A stretch of DNA of 64,000 bases, from positions 5,642,001 to 5,706,000 of the forward strand of contig NZ_CP043661.1 of NCBI RefSeq assembly GCF_014217565.1. The letters are read 5' to 3'. Under the pieces are notes generated by a model, which worked only from the letters and a program-made list of their open reading frames with translations, was not told the DNA's origin and did no database searches. Position numbers and translations under genes: made by a program. The DNA is from Kribbella qitaiheensis (lineage in GTDB: Bacteria > Actinomycetota > Actinomycetes > Propionibacteriales > Kribbellaceae). Shown in pieces: positions 40,135-49,488 of the stretch (its first letter is position 1; each line of letters begins with the position of its first letter).

Positions 40135-42704
40135 ACATGACCAGGCACTTGGTGATCGTCGGTGGCGGCATGGTCGCCCACCGGCTGGTGGAGGCCCTGC
40201 GCTCCCGCGATACGGCGGCGGCCTGGCGGATCACCGTCCTGGCCGAAGAGCCGCGGATGCCCTACGACCGGGTCGCACTGACCAGCTACTTCTCCGGCCG
40301 TGATCCGCAGGACCTCTCCCTCGGCGATCCGGAACTCTGGAACGACCCGGCTGTCACCTTGCGCAAGGGCGTCACCGTGGCCGCCATGGATGTCGAGGCC
40401 AAGACGGTCCGGACGACGCGGGACGAAGTGATCGCGTACGACGAACTGGTGTTGGCCACCGGCTCGTACGCGTTCGTCCCGCCGGTGAAGAACAGCGAGG
40501 CGAACGGCTGCTTCGTCTACCGGACAGTCGACGATGTCGCGGCTCTGCGGGTGTACGTCGAACGGTTGCGGGCCGAGGGCAAGGAAGTCAGCGGCGTCGT
40601 GGTCGGTGGTGGTCTGCTCGGCCTCGAGGCGGCAGGTGCGCTGCGGGCGCTGGGTGCGACGACGAAGGTCGTCGAATTCGCGCCCAGGTTGATGGCATTG
40701 CAGGTCGACGAAGGCGGTGGCAGCGCGCTTGCCCGGCTGATCCGCACCCTCGACATCGAGGTACTCACGTCGTCTCAGGTGACCCGGGTGAAGACGACCT
40801 CGCAGGGTGCTGCCCGCGCGATGGCCGTTGCCGACGGTCCTGATCTCCCCGCGGACGTGGTGGTCTTCGCCACCGGCGTACGGCCGCGGGACGAGCTCGG
40901 CCGCGCGAGCGGTCTGGAGATCGGCGAACGCGGTGGCGTCGTGGTCGACGACAGTTGCCGTACGTCGGTACCGGGCGTCTGGGCGATCGGCGAGGTGGCC
41001 TGCATCGAGGGCAGGGTCTGGGGCCTGGTCGCTCCTGGCTACGCGATGGCCGAGATCGTCGCCGACCGCTTGCTCGAGGGCGAGGCGACCTTCCCCGGTG
41101 CCGATTCCTCCACCAAGCTGAAGCTTCTCGGCGTCGACGTGGCCAGCTTCGGAGACGCGTTCGGCGTCACCGAGGGCGCCCTCGACATCGTGTACGCCGA
41201 CCCGGTCGCGGGCGTCTACAAGAAGCTGGTGCTGTCCGACGACGCGCGCACGCTGCTCGGCGGGATCCTGGTCGGCGACGCCTCGGCGTACTCCGGTCTG
41301 CGTCCGATGGTCGGTCGGCAACTGGGGGCCGACCCGGCGTCGTACCTGCTACCGGAGGGGTCGCAGCCGGTCCAGTTGGACCTGCCAGACGACGCGCCGG
41401 TCTGCTCCTGCAACAACGTCTCGGCCGGAACGATTCGGTGCGCGGTCCGCGAGGAGGGTTGCGGCGAGCTCAAATCGCTGTGTGGCAAGACCAAAGCGGG
41501 AACGAGCTGTGGGTCTTGTCTGCCGATCGTGAAGCGGCTGCTGAACACCGAACTGGCCGCGGCCGGTGTCGAGGTCAGCAAGGCGCTGTGCGAGCACTTC
41601 GCGCTGTCCCGCGCGGAGTTGTTCGACGTAGTACGGGTGACGGAACTGCGGACCTTCAGCGAGATCGTCGAGCGGCACGGCAACGGTCGCGGGTGTGACA
41701 TCTGCAAGCCTGTGGTGGCGTCGATCCTGGCCAGTCTGGACCCGGCCGGGCACGTGCTCGACGGCGAGCGCGCCACGCTGCAGGACACGAACGACCACGT
41801 GATGGCCAACATCCAGAAGGACGGCACTTACTCCGTCGTACCGCGGATCCCCGGCGGCGAGGTGACGCCGGAGGGTTTGATCACGATCGGTGAGGTGGCT
41901 CGCGATTTCGGGCTCTACACCAAGATCACCGGCGGTCAGCGGGTCGACCTGTTCGGCGCCCGGATCGAGCAGTTGCCGGCGATCTGGAAGCGATTGGTGG
42001 ACGCCGGATTCGAGTCGGGGCACGCCTACGGCAAATCGCTGCGGACGGTGAAGTCCTGCGTCGGCTCCACCTGGTGCCGGTACGGCGTACAGGATTCCGT
42101 CGGGATGGCGATCGCGCTGGAACTGCGGTACCGCGGGCTTCGGTCGCCGCACAAGCTCAAGCTCGGCGTCTCCGGCTGTGCCCGCGAGTGTGCCGAGGCG
42201 CGCGGCAAGGACGTCGGCATCATCGCGACCGAGAACGGCTGGAACCTGTACGTCGGCGGCAACGGCGGGATGACGCCCCGGCACGCGCAGTTGCTCGCCT
42301 CCGATCTGTCCGACGAACAGTTGCTGCAGGCAATCGATCGGTTCCTGATGTACTACATCCGTACGGGCGACCGCCTGCAGCGGACCGCCGTCTGGGTCAA
42401 CGAGATCGAAGGCGGCCTCGATCACGTGCGCGACGTCGTACTGAACGACAGCCTCGGCATCGCGGCCGATCTCGATGCGGCGATGGCCGGCCACATCGAC
42501 TCGTACGTCGACGAGTGGCAGGCCACCTTGCAGGACCCGGAGAAGCTGGCCCGGTTCGTCTCGTTCGTCAACGCCCCGGATCAACCCGACGCCGACCTGC
42601 GCTACGTGGTCGAACGCAACCAGCCGCGGCCGGCCACCCCGGCGGAACGCGGACAGATGGAGCCGGTCCTGCTGTCCGGGCCCCGACTGGAGGTACGCAG
42701 ATGA
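40131..42704 (+). CDS. nirB: NADH-dependent nitrite reductase large subunit NirB
   Basis: The 857-aa enzyme reduces nitrite to ammonium with NAD(P)H. It has an FAD/NAD domain (HLVIVGGGMVAHRLVEAL), a BFD-type [2Fe-2S] domain (CSCNNVSAGTIRCAV, GTSCGSCLP), and the C-terminal sulfite/nitrite reductase part with siroheme/[4Fe-4S] ligands in VKSCVGSTWCRYG and GVSGCARECAEARG. Length matches the family. GTG 40131 overlaps the narK stop; ATG 40137 is possible. The AAGGAG at about 40120 supports either. It needs siroheme, which the downstream genes help to supply. Confidence 0.95.
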   Translation: MNMTRHLVIVGGGMVAHRLVEALRSRDTAAAWRITVLAEEPRMPYDRVALTSYFSGRDPQDLSLGDPELWNDPAVTLRKGVTVAAMDVEAKTVRTTRDEVIAYDELVLATGSYAFVPPVKNSEANGCFVYRTVDDVAALRVYVERLRAEGKEVSGVVVGGGLLGLEAAGALRALGATTKVVEFAPRLMALQVDEGGGSALARLIRTLDIEVLTSSQVTRVKTTSQGAARAMAVADGPDLPADVVVFATGVRPRDELGRASGLEIGERGGVVVDDSCRTSVPGVWAIGEVACIEGRVWGLVAPGYAMAEIVADRLLEGEATFPGADSSTKLKLLGVDVASFGDAFGVTEGALDIVYADPVAGVYKKLVLSDDARTLLGGILVGDASAYSGLRPMVGRQLGADPASYLLPEGSQPVQLDLPDDAPVCSCNNVSAGTIRCAVREEGCGELKSLCGKTKAGTSCGSCLPIVKRLLNTELAAAGVEVSKALCEHFALSRAELFDVVRVTELRTFSEIVERHGNGRGCDICKPVVASILASLDPAGHVLDGERATLQDTNDHVMANIQKDGTYSVVPRIPGGEVTPEGLITIGEVARDFGLYTKITGGQRVDLFGARIEQLPAIWKRLVDAGFESGHAYGKSLRTVKSCVGSTWCRYGVQDSVGMAIALELRYRGLRSPHKLKLGVSGCARECAEARGKDVGIIATENGWNLYVGGNGGMTPRHAQLLASDLSDEQLLQAIDRFLMYYIRTGDRLQRTAVWVNEIEGGLDHVRDVVLNDSLGIAADLDAAMAGHIDSYVDEWQATLQDPEKLARFVSFVNAPDQPDADLRYVVERNQPRPATPAERGQMEPVLLSGPRLEVRR

Positions 42705-43039
42705 ACACCATCACCGCTGTGGCGGTCTGCTCGTACGACGTGCTGCTGCCCGAGCGAGGCGTCGCGGCCCTGATCGGGCAGCGGCAGATCGCGCTGTTCC
42801 GGACCCACGACGGCACGGTCTACGCGCTGGACAACCACGATCCGGTCAGCGGCGCGAACGTGATGTCGCGCGGGATCGTGGGCAGCCGTGGCGACGTACC
42901 GACCGTGGCGTCGCCGATGTTCAAGGAGGTGTACGACCTGCGGACAGGGCAGTGTCTGGACGATCCTGACGTGACGATCCCGGCGTACGGCGTACAGGTC
43001 GTCGACGGACAGGTCCTGGTGAGTGCCGGTGATGAATAG
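42701..43039 (+). CDS. nirD: Nitrite reductase small subunit NirD
   Basis: The 112-aa protein is a Rieske-fold subunit that supports NirB. It has VYALDNHDPVSGANVMSRGI and PMFKEVYDLRTGQCLDDP, and it lacks the Cys/His ligands of a Rieske cluster, as is normal for NirD. ATG 42701 overlaps the nirB stop (ATGA). The C-terminus overlaps the next gene. Confidence 0.92.
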   Translation: MNTITAVAVCSYDVLLPERGVAALIGQRQIALFRTHDGTVYALDNHDPVSGANVMSRGIVGSRGDVPTVASPMFKEVYDLRTGQCLDDPDVTIPAYGVQVVDGQVLVSAGDE

Positions 43040-44156
43040 GCCGGGGCCGTTGAGCGGCTGCACGCTGGCAGTCACCGCTCATCGCCGGGCCGACGACCTG
43101 ATCGCCTCGTTCGAACGGCGGGGCGCGAAGGTGCTGCACGCGCCGACCCTGCAGATCGTGCCGGCGCCGGACGACCACGCGCTGATCGAGGCGACGCGGC
43201 GGGTGATCGCGAATCCGCCCGACGACGTGGTCGTCACGACCGCGGTCGGTTTCCGTGGCTGGGTGGAGGCGGCGGACACTGCTGGGCTGGCGGCGGATCT
43301 GCTGAGCACGCTGGAGCAGTCGCGGTTGCTGGCGCGCGGACCCAAGGCGCGCGGCGCGATCCGCGCGGCCGGGCTGGTGGAGCATTGGTCGGCGCGATCG
43401 GAGACGACCACGGAGGTTGTGGAGTGGTTGCGGGACCAAGGGGTCGTCGGGCGGAAGATCGTTGTTCAGTTGCACGGGCTGTCTGATCCGGCGTTGATGG
43501 ATGCGTTGCGGTCAGCGGGTGCTTCCGTGCGTGGGTTGCAGGTTTATCGCTGGGGGCCGGCACCGGATCCGGCCGCGGTGGAGCGGGTGATCGGGCAGAT
43601 CTGCGCGGGGACTGTCGATGCGGTGGTGCATACGTCCGCACCTGGTGCGCAGGCGTTGCTCGATGCGGCTGTTCTTGCCGGCCAGTACGACGCGTTGGTG
43701 GCGACGCTTCGGACCGGGCGGGTTCTCAATGCGTGTGTGGGGCCGGTGACTGCTCAGCCGTTCCAGGCGTTGGGGCTGGAGCCGTTGGTGCCGGATCGCT
43801 ACCGGCTTGGGGCACTGATCCGGATCGTCACGGATCGGTTGACGGATGACAACGCGCGATCGATCGAGACGGCCTTCGGGCAGTTGGTGATCCGGGGTGG
43901 CGCTGCGGTTCTTGATGGCGAAGTGCTGCCGCTCGGACCCGGTCCCCGCGCAGTACTGGCTGCTTTGGTGGCGGCCGGTGGCGATGTGGTGTCGCGGCCG
44001 GACCTGCTGGCGGTGCTGCCTGGTGCGGAAGATGTTCATGCCGTTGAGGTGACCGTCAACAGACTTCGTACCGCGGTTGGCCGGCCGGAGCTGGTGCGGA
44101 CTGTCGTACGCCGCGGCTACCGCCTCGCCGTCGAACCAGTGGGGATGACGACATGA
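43032..44156 (+). CDS. hemD: Uroporphyrinogen-III synthase fused to a winged-helix DNA-binding domain
   Basis: The 374-aa protein has an N-terminal HemD domain (about 1-260; LAVTAHRRADDLIASFERRGA, VVTTAVGFRGWVEAA, GAIRAAGL) and a C-terminal OmpR/PhoB-type winged helix (about 285-370; LPLGPGPRAVLAALVAAGGDVVSRPDLL, HAVEVTVNRLRTAVG, VVRRGYRLAV). The first makes the uroporphyrinogen III needed for siroheme; the second probably binds DNA. The same fusion is found next to nir and nark genes in mycobacteria (Rv0260c type). ATG 43032 overlaps the nirD end. Confidence 0.88.
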   Translation: MNRPGPLSGCTLAVTAHRRADDLIASFERRGAKVLHAPTLQIVPAPDDHALIEATRRVIANPPDDVVVTTAVGFRGWVEAADTAGLAADLLSTLEQSRLLARGPKARGAIRAAGLVEHWSARSETTTEVVEWLRDQGVVGRKIVVQLHGLSDPALMDALRSAGASVRGLQVYRWGPAPDPAAVERVIGQICAGTVDAVVHTSAPGAQALLDAAVLAGQYDALVATLRTGRVLNACVGPVTAQPFQALGLEPLVPDRYRLGALIRIVTDRLTDDNARSIETAFGQLVIRGGAAVLDGEVLPLGPGPRAVLAALVAAGGDVVSRPDLLAVLPGAEDVHAVEVTVNRLRTAVGRPELVRTVVRRGYRLAVEPVGMTT

Positions 44157-44912
44157 CCTTTGATCTGGTGGCGGCGGCGCATGGGACGGCGGATCCTCGG
44201 GGTATCCGCGCCGTGCACGCGCTCGTCCGCGAAATGGGCCGGCTGTGCCCGGAGGTCCCGATCTCCCTCGGCTTCGTCGACGTCGACGTACCGGCTCTGC
44301 CTTCTTTGGTCGACCGAGTGATTGCCGACAGCAACCAGGCCGTCATCGTGCCGTTGCTGTTGAGCAGTGGCTACCACGTCGCGGTGGACATCCTCGGCCA
44401 AGCCTCCCGCCTACCCGGCCAGGTAACCACCGCCGCCGCTCTCGGCCCAGACCCCGTCCTGGCCGAAATCCTCGCCGACCGCCTAAAGGAATGCTTGGGC
44501 GACCGCCCCAGTGGCGGGGCCGGAGCGGATGTCGCCGGAGTCGGTGCCGGTAGTCGAACTGGTGGCTTCGGCGCTGTCGACCGAGTGGTGCTGGCGGCTG
44601 CGGGCTCGTCCAGTCGCCGCGCCCTCCTCGACTGCTCAGCCACCGCCGCCCTCCTCTCCGAACGCATCGACCGCCCGGTCGAGGTCGGCTACGTCTCCGG
44701 CGCAGGCGAACGCCTCGCCCCGGTCCTCGCCCGCACCCCGGGCCGCGTAGCCGTCGCCACCTACCTCCTCGCCCCCGGCGCCTTCGCCGACCACATCCAC
44801 CGCCTCGCCGCCCCCCACCCCGTCAGCGCCCCCCCTAGGCCCCGACCCCCGCCTAGCCGCCCTCGCGCTCGCCCGGTACGACGCCGCGCGGAAACTGGTC
44901 GCGGTGGGATAG
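44153..44912 (+). CDS. CbiX/SirB-type sirohydrochlorin chelatase, frameshifted near the 3' end
   Basis: The protein has two CbiX-like halves: LVAAAHGTADPRGIRAVHAL with the metal-binding His, and VVLAAAGSSSRRALLDCSAT, with a low-complexity linker (SGGAGADVAGVGAGSRTGGF) between them. It inserts iron into sirohydrochlorin to give siroheme for NirB. After HPVSAP the frame breaks: a run of seven C (44829-44835) reads correctly if one C is removed, giving LGPDPRLAALALARYDAAR and a stop at 44910-44912. As written, the frame runs on to 45106 through Arg/Pro-rich nonsense. The catalytic core is intact, so the enzyme may still work, or the extra base may be a sequence error. Confidence 0.85.
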
Positions 44913-44921
44913 TTCTTGTAA

Positions 44922-45836
44922 CCCTGTGGGGTCTCCCGCCTGACCGGTGCCCCCGGCGAGGAGCTCGACGAGCTCCGCGGCGCCTGGCTCGGCCTCGCGC
45001 CGAAGCTGACCGCGAACGATCGGCTCCGTCATCCCGATGCTGTCGTCTCGTTCCGCTCGGCGGCCCGTGTCGCCGGGCTCGGAGATCTCGAGGCGGATCG
45101 GCATGAGTTCACGGTCGATCGGCGTCGCACCTCGCGCCGAACCGACATCAGATTCCATCGCGGGCACCTTGCCGACCGTGACTGGCGGCCGGTCAATGGT
45201 CTGCCGACGACCACCATCACAAAGACGGTCGCCGACCTGGCGTCCGTGAACACCGACGGCGGCCATCTTGCCGGGGTGGTTCGGGACGCGATCACAGCGA
45301 AGGGCATCGATGCGGACGTGGTCGCGGAGGTACTTCGGCCGTACGCGCACCGGTACGGCGTGAAGCTCGGCGACGGGACGGGTCTGGTTGCGAGGTTCCT
45401 TGAAGAGGCTGGTATCCCGAAGGCAACTCGCCAGGCCGTTGACCTCGTCAGTACGGATGGTGCCGGACAAATGATGTACGGGAGCGCCAAGGTCCGCGCT
45501 GATCTGATCGAGCAACTTGCGCAAAGGATGGCGCCGGCCATGGCCGAGATGATGATCGCGCAACTGGCGCCGGTCACTGACGGGTTCACGCAGTCCGTCG
45601 CTCGCGAATTGCAGCCGACGATTGGGGCGGCCTGGGAGGCCATCGCCCGGAAGCTCCTCGCCGCGCCGACGTCCGTGACGAGTGACGGTTTGTCTAGTGG
45701 AGAAGACCAAATTGACGCCGACAGTCTCGTCACCACCGACGGTGCCGAGACGGCTCAACCGACAGCCGAGGCCCCCCAGTGGAACAGCCCTACCCCACCG
45801 CGCAGTCGTTTCGGGCCGGAGTCAGCGATCAGCTGA
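44922..45836 (+). pseudogene. AbiEi-family antitoxin remnant, N-terminus missing
   Basis: The frame is open from 44922 (after TAA 44919-44921) with no ATG, GTG or TTG until GTG 45246. The translated part matches actinobacterial AbiEi antitoxins from their middle onward (LDELRGAWLGLAP, VVSFRSAARVAGLGDLEADR, IRFHRGHLADRDW, LPTTTITKTVADLAS). The N-terminal winged helix that binds DNA is missing. The remnant therefore abuts the frameshifted cbiX end directly. A C-terminal 200-residue part from GTG 45246 could still be translated. It overlaps the toxin remnant. Confidence 0.75.
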
Positions 45837-46699
45837 AAAACGTTGCTCAGAAGTCCGGGCGCGCCATCGGCGAGGTCCGGCGGGAGTTCCTGTTCGATCG
45901 CTTCCTGTTCCGCCTCTTCGCCGAACCGGGCGACCGTGGCTGGTGAAAGGTGGCACCAACCTGCTGATCCGCCTGCCGGCTGCACGATTCAGCATGGACA
46001 TCGATCTGCTGTACCGCGGCGATGCCACCGACGACGTCGATGAGGCGGTCGACGAGCTGCGCCGCCTGGTGGCCAACGGCGAAGACGGGGATCACATCCG
46101 ATTCGAGATCGGCGACCCCAAACCGATTGCCGGCCAGACCGAGCATCAGCCTGGAGCCAATATCAAGGTGGACGGCTTCGTCGGATCTCGCCTGTTCGGC
46201 ACCTTCCCCATCGACCTGTCGATGAAGCTGAGGCCGATCGCCTGCGCCGACCTGGTCCAACTCGACCCGATCATCACTCTTCCCGGTGACCCTGAGCCGC
46301 CGGAGGTCTCGCTCTACCCGCTGCCGGACCAGATCGCCGACAAGGTCTGCGCCATGTACGGCACCTACCGCACGACGAACGAGGTCTCTTCGCGCTACCA
46401 CGACCTGGTTGATCTCGTCCCGATCATCACCACCACCGCCCTGGATGGTGCTGAAACCATGCTCGCGCTCCATGAAGAGGCAGCTCGCCGGACTGGGCTC
46501 AAGTTGCCCGGCCGCATGACCTCACCAGGACCTACCTGGGAGGCCGGCTACCGCAACACCGCACGACAGTCACCGCTCGATCCTCGGGATGCATGACATC
46601 CACGAAGCCCTAGCCCTGGTCGGTTGCTGCCTTGATCCGCTACTCGCACACCAACCGGTGACGACATGGGATCCAATGTCAGCCGCGTGGGGACACTGA
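45779..46699 (+). pseudogene. AbiEii-family nucleotidyltransferase toxin, broken by two frameshifts
   Basis: From GTG 45779 the sequence reads like the start of an AbiEii toxin (QSFRAGVSDQLKNVAQKSGR, EVRREFLFDRF) to a TGA at 45944. The family motif (W)LVKGGTNLLIRLP and the catalytic FSMDIDLLYRG follow in another frame to the stop at 46596. The expected C-terminus (HDIHEALALVGCCLDPLL, TTWDPMSAAWGH) is found in yet another frame, ending TGA 46697-46699. Two separate shifts (near 45930 and 46580) mean the toxin is dead. It formed a type IV toxin-antitoxin pair with the gene before it. Confidence 0.8.
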
Positions 46700-46942
46700 T
46701 CGGAGTTCCTGATCGTCGCCACTGATGCCCAGCGGCGTAGGGCTCCGGGCCAAATCTGCTTGATCTCTCCAGGCCGAAGCACTCGCCCAACTAGGCGCGC
46801 GCTTCGCCGATGCGGCGCGTCGGTGACCGCGAGGCGCTCCGCCGAGGCGCTCCGTCGAGGCGAAGCGCTCGGCGGCCGTGACCTGCTCCGCCGAGACGAC
46901 GCGCGCGAAGAACGCGACCCGCTCCGCCCTTGGTTCAGCCGT

Positions 46943-47007
46943 GACGTAGGAGCGGCGTCCTGGGGGTTGGTGGGTCGAGCGGCCGACGTAGGAGGTGCGA
47001 AGCGGGG
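46943..47007. repeat. GACGNAGGAGCGGCG-type repeat element, second copy
   Basis: GACGTAGGAGCGGCG (46943-46957), GGGTCGAGCGGC and GACGTAGGAGGTGCG followed by AAGCGGGG (46985-47007) match the element at 20586-20649. It ends one base before the helicase stop codon. The rest of the gap 46700-46942 holds GAGGCGCTCCG-type short repeats (around 46833-46875) and no gene I can support. Confidence 0.65.
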
Positions 47008-49131
47008 CTACTTGGAGAGGGCGTTGGTCAGGAGGGCTGCTAGGGCTTCGAGTTGGAAGTCTGCGGAGGAGCCGACTTCTTCGTCGGAGCCGTCCAGGGC
47101 TCGGGCGGCTAGGCCGGCTTTGGCGTCGATCAGGTCGGCGATTCTGGTGTCGATGGTTTGGGCCGCGATGATTCGCCAGGCGGTGACTGGCTCTTCCTGG
47201 CCGATGCGGTGGACGCGGTCGATCGCCTGGGTCTGTTCGGCGTTCGTCCAGGAGAGCTCGGCGAGGACCACGTTGGAGGCGACCTGGAGGTTGATGCCTA
47301 CGCCTGCGGTCAGCAGGGAGCAGACGACGATCGAGACCTCGGGGTCGTTCACGAACGCGTCGATGTTCGCCTGCCGCTTGCGAGCGGTCTGGTCGCCGCG
47401 GATCGAGGCGAAGCGGATGCCGCGTTCGGTGAAGAGGCGCTCGGCGACGTCCATCACCTCGATGTGCCGGGCGAAGAAGACGACCTTGCCGACGTTGTGC
47501 GCGAGTTGCGCGGCGTAGTCGGCGGCCAGGCCGGCCTTGGCGTTGCCGATCCGGTTGAGCAGGCTGAACACGTTCTCGCCGGTCTTCGCCGGGTCCTTGT
47601 CGGACCGTTCCCAGGCCGCCACCTGGCGGACGAGGTCGTGGTCGATGCCGTCCACGACGGTGCCGGACTTCCGGGTCGCGAGTGCGTTCTCGTACCGCTC
47701 GACCAGGCGGTCGGCGAGTTCACGCTCGGCCTTCCGGATGGAGTGGCCGACGGCGCCGTCGAGCTCGACGGGAAGGTCGGCGATGCGGCGCGCGGGGATG
47801 TCCGCGGCCACGTCCACCTTCCGTCGCCGGACGATCCCCTGGTTGATCACACAGGCCCGTGCGGCCGCGTAGAAACCGGGATCGGCCGGGGTCAGGTCGG
47901 TCTCCTCGAGCGCCTCCATCAGGACGGCGCCCGGACCCTTCTCGTCGATCCAGCCGAGGAACTGCCAGATCGCGGTGAAGTCCTCGATGTCGTTGATCAG
48001 CGGCGTACCGGTCAGTGCCATCAGCAACGGCCGTACGGTGCGGGTGCGGAGTCGCTCGGACAGCTGCAGGACGTTCCGCGAGCGCTGCGACTTCTTGTTC
48101 TTGATGAAGTGCGCCTCGTCGACGACCATGCCGCGGAAACCGAGGTCACCGAGCCAGCCGACGTGCCGGTCGAGCACCTCGTAGTTGACGATCACGATGT
48201 CGGCGAAGCCGTCGATGCTGTCGCCGTCGCCGTGGATCACGGTGGCCTTGCGCTGCGGCGTCCAGATCGCGGCCTCGCGGGCCCAGTTGGTCTTGACGAC
48301 GTTCGGTACGACGACGAGCAGCGGGTAGGCGTCAGCCGCATGCGCCGCGAGCAACGCCTGAGCTGTCTTGCCCAGGCCCGGCTCGTCGGCGAGCAGGAAG
48401 GTCCGCTCACCGGCGGCCGCGGCGGCGACCAGTTGTCCCTGGTGCCGCATCAACTCGAGGCCGGGACTGAGGCGTACGAAGCCTGGGTCGGGCAGCGCCT
48501 TGCTAGCGGACGCGGCGGCGAACTCGAAGGACTTGAGCAGGGGAGTGATCAGCTCCCACCCGGCCAGACGGCGGGCTCGCACCTTGGGCGGCGGAGCGGC
48601 CGAGAAGTCCGGCGCGAGGAAGGGGTTGGCCAACTGGCGCTGGACGACCGATTGCGGGACCACCCGGCGTACGGAGGTGACCGGGGTGTCGGTCGGCTCG
48701 GGGGCCGGTGGCTCCTCGACGGTCGGCTCTTCGCCGGCGGCGACCTGCATCTCACGCTTGAGGGTGACGGCCGCCGGTGCCATCACGGCGTCCTCGGCGA
48801 GCAGTACGAGGAGCGTGGTGTCGCGGGCTGCCGACTTGGCGAGGATCGTCGCGATCCCGTCCAGGCGCCTGAGCTGCTCGTCGCGATAGGCGTCGCCCGA
48901 TGCGATGTCGGCGTTCACCCGGGTGCGCTCTTCGCGCACCAGCAGAGCGACCACCTGGAACTTGGTGCGAATCGAAGGTCGCACGTTGCCACGCTCGACG
49001 GCGGCCTCGACCTCCCGGACGGCTTTGGCCAGGACCGGGATGAGGCCGTCGGAGTCGGTACTGCGGCCACGACGCTTGCGGCGGGAGGCAGTACCGGTAG
49101 CGCCGGACTGGCGCTGGCCTTGACGGGCCAA
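47008..49131 (-). CDS. SNF2-family DEAD/DEAH-box helicase
   Basis: The 707-aa protein carries an SNF2/Rad54-type motor: Walker A LLADEPGLGKTAQALL, Walker B VVDEAHFIKN, motif III LMALTGTPL, and the C-terminal lobe with VFFARHIEVMDVAERL, LTAGVGINLQVASNVVLAEL and AIDRVHRIGQ. An N-terminal 200-residue region is helical with a Pro/Glu-rich linker. TTG 49131 is chosen because AGAGGAG lies five bases before it and it starts (M)ARQGQRQSG; ATG 49167 is the alternative. Such proteins remodel nucleoprotein or help in repair or phage defence; no partner gene is next to it, so the role is open. Confidence 0.85.
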   Translation of the reverse strand: MARQGQRQSGATGTASRRKRRGRSTDSDGLIPVLAKAVREVEAAVERGNVRPSIRTKFQVVALLVREERTRVNADIASGDAYRDEQLRRLDGIATILAKSAARDTTLLVLLAEDAVMAPAAVTLKREMQVAAGEEPTVEEPPAPEPTDTPVTSVRRVVPQSVVQRQLANPFLAPDFSAAPPPKVRARRLAGWELITPLLKSFEFAAASASKALPDPGFVRLSPGLELMRHQGQLVAAAAAGERTFLLADEPGLGKTAQALLAAHAADAYPLLVVVPNVVKTNWAREAAIWTPQRKATVIHGDGDSIDGFADIVIVNYEVLDRHVGWLGDLGFRGMVVDEAHFIKNKKSQRSRNVLQLSERLRTRTVRPLLMALTGTPLINDIEDFTAIWQFLGWIDEKGPGAVLMEALEETDLTPADPGFYAAARACVINQGIVRRRKVDVAADIPARRIADLPVELDGAVGHSIRKAERELADRLVERYENALATRKSGTVVDGIDHDLVRQVAAWERSDKDPAKTGENVFSLLNRIGNAKAGLAADYAAQLAHNVGKVVFFARHIEVMDVAERLFTERGIRFASIRGDQTARKRQANIDAFVNDPEVSIVVCSLLTAGVGINLQVASNVVLAELSWTNAEQTQAIDRVHRIGQEEPVTAWRIIAAQTIDTRIADLIDAKAGLAARALDGSDEEVGSSADFQLEALAALLTNALSK

Positions 49132-49401
49132 AGAATCTCCTCTGGAAGGCCACGGCACGAATGCCATGGCGGAACGGCAGCACCGCGCGCCACACTCGAC
49201 CGGCGAGTCGTCGTCCGGAGGGGTCCCAGCGGTCGCAACGACCACTCGGGAACGCAGCTCAGCCCCACCGCTTCTGCGAGCAAAACAACGAGCCGGCTTC
49301 CGACTCGATCCGACGACCCCGAATTGCCGGCCGTCAGCGCCGACCACCACGTACAAACCGCCGCTGGGCGGCCGACGTCGCCAGGGGGATCATGCCAACG
49401 C

Positions 49402-49416
49402 TTGGTGCTGCACCAA
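49402..49416 (-). promoter_or_regulatory. Perfect 7-1-7 inverted repeat upstream of the helicase gene
   Basis: TTGGTGC-T-GCACCAA is a perfect palindrome about 270 bases before the helicase start and just behind the merR-type gene's 3' end. It may be an operator. The gap 49132-49488 contains nothing else I can identify apart from a repeated CAACGCACT word near 49460-49490. Confidence 0.45.
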
Positions 49417-49488
49417 TACTAGCGCCTCACCAGGCGACCGAGCACTCATGACCCCCACACAACGCACTTGTTGCCCCGACCCAACGCA

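Noticed and set aside
44912..45106. A natural 65-residue extension of the chelatase
   Set aside because: The extension is Arg/Pro-rich and overlaps the AbiEi frame; removing one C restores the expected end.
47158..49422. A 754-codon plus-strand frame across the SNF2 gene
   Set aside because: All SNF2 helicase motifs lie on the minus strand.
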